Assembly (NCBI GenBank): GCA_907163375.1
Contig: CAJQUW010009052.1
Location: 62,001 to 126,000 of the forward strand
From: Prostheceraeus crozeri
Taxonomy: Eukaryota > Platyhelminthes > Polycladida > Euryleptidae
Direction of reading: 5' to 3'
DNA: 64,000 nucleotides
Shown: positions 52,401 through 58,400 of the stretch, piece after piece
Position numbering within the stretch: the stretch's first letter is position 1
How the letters are laid out: each line of letters starts with the position of its first letter
Notes under the pieces: model-generated
Databases searched by the model: none
Seen by the model: the letters and a program-made list of their open reading frames with translations, nothing else
What the model was told of the DNA's origin: nothing
Program-made: the position numbers and the translations under genes

Positions 52401-55400
52401 TCCCGTCTTTATTATACATACGTGTAGAAATATTGTTAATCCTATGTAACCAAATGCACGATTTCCAAGCAGACTGTGCATAGTGCATGGTGCTTGCCCG
52501 AACTTTCGACCACTGCTGTCTTAACCATGTATAGTGCATTTATATATACAATAAAGCATGCCTTCAAGACCGAATACATCTCGATATATAACTAAGCAAA
52601 CCAGCTTTTTTAATATCACGTTATGAGGTACACTGTAACAGTCATTCTTGAATGCATACCTGTTGAAACCGCAAAATTCACTTCGCACAACAAGCAGTCG
52701 CTGAAAACTCGCGTTAATCAAATATTTCATAATAACATGTGTTTTTCAGAAAAATACTTGCCTTGCATTATTATTCAACTGCAAACGAATCCTAAAAATA
52801 TTCCAACTATTCAAGCCATCACTACGGAAAAAGTCATAAAACATTCATGACAGTGAAAAATTTGGTCACATTTTAGGAAATCTGACCATTGAAAATTGGT
52901 GAGAGATTACATAATAATTTATCGCGAACTGAATGGCTTAGAGGTCATTTGTAACTATTATCAGCACTAGATTAGTGTAACAGATCGGAATAAATAATCG
53001 TGCGATTAATCGTACAGTCATGAAATTCATCACTGACTAAAACATTATCGTTTCTAACACTGGTTATATCGCATATTAAACATTGACAATGATGGAAAGA
53101 GATAGAAAATGACTACTTCTTGTCCATGAAGTAGCACAGCTATCAGGATTGATTCCATGTTAAATAATTCAAAACAAAATCCATTTCATTATCATTTACG
53201 CAAACATCAAATGGATTGAGACATAAAAGACAATTAGGCAGATTATTATTAGTCTATGAAACTTCTGATTTCTGAATAAATTCAAATATAACGCATCGTT
53301 GTTCAATCGTACAAAAGTATATAAAGAAAAGAAGGCAAAAGATACAACTTTGTTTTTTTTTTACAGCGGAAAAATCTTTGATTAATGGAATGAGAAAGTT
53401 TGGGTGTGTATGAACTTCATAGTTTAGTCACAACACAACATGGACACAAATGAAAAAATTAAAAATAAATGTTTAGCTGTCTAATTTTCATATTCGTAAA
53501 GGATACAGTTGCCACAGATGAAGAGTATGACGAAGTAGAGGCTGACAAGAAGGCCAGGACTGTTGATGCCTCCGTAGGCGTGTATACCATTGTACATCAC
53601 CTCGTTCCAATCTTCACCTGTCAAAATCTGTAAGAGTAGAGATGATAAACTCAGACAAATATGCTTTGATGAAAGAAAAGTGATACTGCCATTAAGTTCT
53701 ATGATGCACAGTAAAGATTTGATACGCCATAATATTTGACTCAAAAATGGCAAATCTTTTATTCAAATTGTAGAACGCTGAAGAGATAACGCTATGAGAA
53801 TTTTACATACGTGGTGACGTCAATAAGTCCGTAGACTCAACACGAAATAATAGTTCTATTGTCTCATAAGTTTTACCAGTGGAATCCGTGTGTATACAGG
53901 TCTCCAATGTCATTGAGTAAGCGGTCATCATGTTGCACTTCAGCAGTCACAGGCGTCTATCTAATTTCATCATAATTCTTGGTTGTAAAATTATTTCCGA
54001 TATCGAAAAACTGAGTGTCGTAATTTTTCTTTATTTGTAACGGATAAAACCGGAAGAATTGCTAGTACTACTGAATGAGGCTTATCATGAAGAAGCGCCA
54101 GGTTGGTCAACGGTCTACAGGATGATCAGAGAGTTTCCGAGCGGTCGCAGTTCCATGGAAGATGAAAAATGACCCGATAGGACCTCTGAATTTGCCGGTA
54201 AAGTTGTCGAGAATTTGAATTCAATTATGGCAGAAGAGCGGCGAATAACAAAACATGGCCATCACAGCTACTCAACATCAGCTGTGGATCAGTGTATAAT
54301 ATACTCAAGGGAATTGGCCTCAAAAAGTTGCCTCAGGATTTGTTCCATACTTTCTGAGTGCTGACAAGTGCTCTCGCAGACTAGGCTACTGCTTAAGAAA
54401 TGTTAGACATCATGAAGAGCTCGGTGATCAGCTATTGAAAAACATCGTTACCGAAGATGAAGCACTGCTCTCACTTTTCGTACCAGACAGCAAACGTGCC
54501 TCAATGGAATGGAAATTCCCTGGTGAAAGAGCGAGACGAAAGTTGAAACCTGTAACATCACTGTAAAGGGCCTTCATCAGCAAATTTTTGTTTGGACCAC
54601 AAAGGAATGAACAATTTGGACTTCGAGGACAATGACACTAAAACACCGGGACAAAGCTACGCACAGCTTGTATCGGAAACCTGAAAGCTAAGAAGGCTTG
54701 CAGGTGTCAATTTGCATCTACTGCATGGTGGTGCTCCTGTGCACCAAAGTGGCTATGGGTTCAATCCTCTTTGGAAAGTGCTGGATTCTTTCAACTCCCG
54801 AACCTGGCCCGATTCAAGCCCGGACCTGGCCCCAAGCGATTTTTTCCTCTTCTCGCATCTAAAAAAGCCCCTCAGAGTTAAGAAATTTTCTCGCAAAGAA
54901 GAATTGAAGGAGGAATTCAAAAATTTCTTCTCCGGACGTCCGGAAAGCTGGTTGAGGACAGCTTTTGATGAGCTATTAAGAATTTGAAAATTGTGCATTG
55001 GCAATAATTGGGCCTATATAGAAAAATAATTGTCAAAATTATTGCAATGTCATAATTTATTTGCTTTATAGATTTAAATTACCTAAGTTCCCATAAGTTC
55101 AATATACTTTCATTGGAGGATGTCAATTGTTTTTCATCCGTACGAGTCTACGGACTTATTAACGTCACCACGTAGATACCACACATGTTTCAGTTAATAT
55201 GACCGTCGTCAGCCGCAAATTTACAGCAAATTAATGAACATAGCCTAAAATCTCTAGTAGCTACAATACATTAGTAGCATAGTAGATACTACATAGTTAC
55301 ATAGTAGCTATTCAATACACATACTCGTATTTCTATTAAGTGTTGTATATGGCTAAATCACAGAACATCTGCGAGATCATATGTTTGAGTCTAAAATTTG

Positions 55401-58400
55401 AGATTTGTTCATTAGCTCACTGTTTATTTGTAACTGATGATGGTCACATCGACTGAAGCATCTCTGACATCTACTCGCATAATGAAATTACTACTTAATT
55501 GAATAATTGAATAATTTTTGAAGCTAGCTATAAAATATCAATGCATTTAACAACACAAAAGAACTTTTCTAGCAATGATCTCTGCAGTGCAACGTTGCGC
55601 TTTTTGTAACTTAGAGCCCATGATTCATTCCAGATTGATAGCTTTCTAAATGTACACATGATACTCGCATTACTCGCAAATATTTCATGTTTCTGAAGAT
55701 TTGACTACGAAATACAAAATTTTATTGCATTGAAATAAAGAAGTCAATAACTTATCAACTATATACTTGCATGAAGAGCAATAGATAAATCCATGGTCAG
55801 AAATTTCCTCAGCCCGGTGATAGTGATTGAATACGTGATCTGATATAAGCTGAGGCCGGGAAATAATCGAATACTTGTTCGACCATGCATGTGCCCAGGT
55901 AGCGGTCAATATTTGTTTCCTATTGCGCTTATCTCCGTGTTTTGGCTTGTCTATTGTATCACTATTGCAACGCAACTATCATTGAGTAAATACATGCAGA
56001 GATGTGTCTCGGGTGAATTACAGATGCATGAAACAGCTAATCAAGCATAATGACTCACAACATGAGCTTCCTAGATGAATAGAGAATTAGAAATTATTTT
56101 ATCGCAACATGGGTACTGAATGCAATCGAGTCCAAGATTAGCAGATAGCATCACATTTTAATTATTTGTTAGAATCCTGCAAAGTTCTTTATCTTCACAA
56201 ATTTGGTGCAGATAACTTCAGTATTTTGGAATTTTTTAATAACGCATCCCGCCTGCCTATTATCAAAAGATGGGTTTATCAATAATATTCGAATGTTAAA
56301 TCAGATGATTTACTCGATAATTGCCACACAATCATCGCAAAAATACAGCACCACTCACCTGGAAGACAGTAATAAGAGATTGAATGAAAGTATCATAGTT
56401 GGATCTTGGTTTGTCCTTCGCTACGAAGTTAAAGCGGCCTCCAAAAAGTTGCATGCCCAATAAGGCAAATATGACAATGAAAAGGAAGATCAACACCAGT
56501 AAACTGGCAATGGATTTCATCGAAGCTAAGAGACTAGCTACTAAATTCCGCAAGCTCGACCAGTATCTGAAAAGAAAAATGAACGTTTAAAATGTATACA
56601 TCATAGTGTCGTCACCAGCTTCACGCATATTTTCTTGCAATGAAAATAATCCATCTTACACAATGCTGACATCCTGAGTATAGTTGACTACTGACTTTCA
56701 CAACGAATTTTCTCAATATTGATTGAAGCCTTGAAATTTTTTAGAAATTAATTTGAATAAACAAGTTTAGTACACGTAATTGAAGAATGATTGCACTCAG
56801 GATGAAATGTCATTTGTCAGCTCAACAGCTGATCATCAGTAAAACAAAAGTTTGATTCAATCAAAATAAATCTAGCAGAGCCGTTCAATTTTATTCAAGA
56901 AGTTTTTTCAAAATGTGCTAACAATGCATGACTGAGTCACTGAGTCATTAAAGAACATGACACATTAATGAAAAGTATATCAATAGGCGCTGTGGCCTTG
57001 TGGTAGAGTGTTCGCTCGATGTCCGGGAGACCTCGGATCAATTATTGGTCGGGTCGAACTTAAAACTTCTAAAACAGCTATACCCTGTACAAAAAATGAC
57101 TGCGAATGAATAAAACTTGGTTACATGGAAAAAAGACACAATCGTATTTTACTAATCATTTTCAGTAGTTAATCTTTCAGAATTTATTACCCTTTACTTA
57201 AATTGTTAGTACCATCCATACTTTGATATCTACTTGGTTAGATTATTTTCTATATTAAGTTATGTAGCAACGTGAAAGATTTTCTTAATTCATATAATCT
57301 CCTTTCCCATCTGCAGTGAAATAGGTAATTGATAGTCGTCGTGTATAGATTAAACTTGTCATATTTCTCTGCGAATTAAGACTAGATAGGATGGGGTACA
57401 GGCCGGTCCTCTTGAGAGGTAGATTAAATTTTATGAATTGTTAGTCACCAATTGGTCCACAAATAGCAAGTCTATTATATATCATAATGTAATTATTATA
57501 TAATTATATTATTATATAGATATATATTTTATGTCATGTTTAGCGCAATAGCTATGTAGTTCAACGCTCTCTGTATTTTTTGACGCATTTTATTTGAGAT
57601 TTTAGTTAATGAAAATGTTTCTGTTTGAAGCAAACTTGTATATATAAATTTTATTGTGGATTTTATTGAATTCTTTGTTGTACCGCTGAATATGAGGCAA
57701 TAAACTAGTCTTGAAACTAGTCCGGAAAGAATATTTTTCTTTTCACAATGACAATATTTTGTTATATATTAATATTCCCTATTTCATTTTCTTCATGGAG
57801 TAGTTCCAGGTGAGACGCTGTAGGTCAATTCTAGCAAGTTCAGTACTTATAGTGTAGTTTCGCATGCATTTTCTTTTCTTTTCTTCAAAATTTGTGGTGT
57901 ACGGAGTATCAAAAAGTCAACATTCCATTGGACAATCTATCATATTATGAAATCATGTTACAACATGCATCATCATGAACGCAGTGGTGAAGAATGGAAA
58001 GACACCGTCAGAAAAAGTATTTAATTTTAATCCAAGGTTACCGATAATTTTTGGTGGAACCAAACCAGCCTGCGCTTTTCCAACGCATTCAAAACAATCG
58101 ACTTCCAACTTACGAGCCTGGTACTGTCGTTTCTACATCTGGCAAATCCTTGGCTAATATTAGAGATTCTGAGAATGTTCCTCAAACAAGATACTTGGAC
58201 CAGATCAAGATACCAAAAAGATTTGATGTAAATGATGATATGGAAACTCCTGCCAATGAAGAAACTGGAAATTCACCAGAGCCTACATCCACTACATCTA
58301 GGCCTACTAGTGATTCAACCAGGGCTTCAGATAAAAAAAACCACATGTATATCAGAATTTGAAAGTGGAGTTCGAAGATATCCCCAGCGTGATCGACGTC

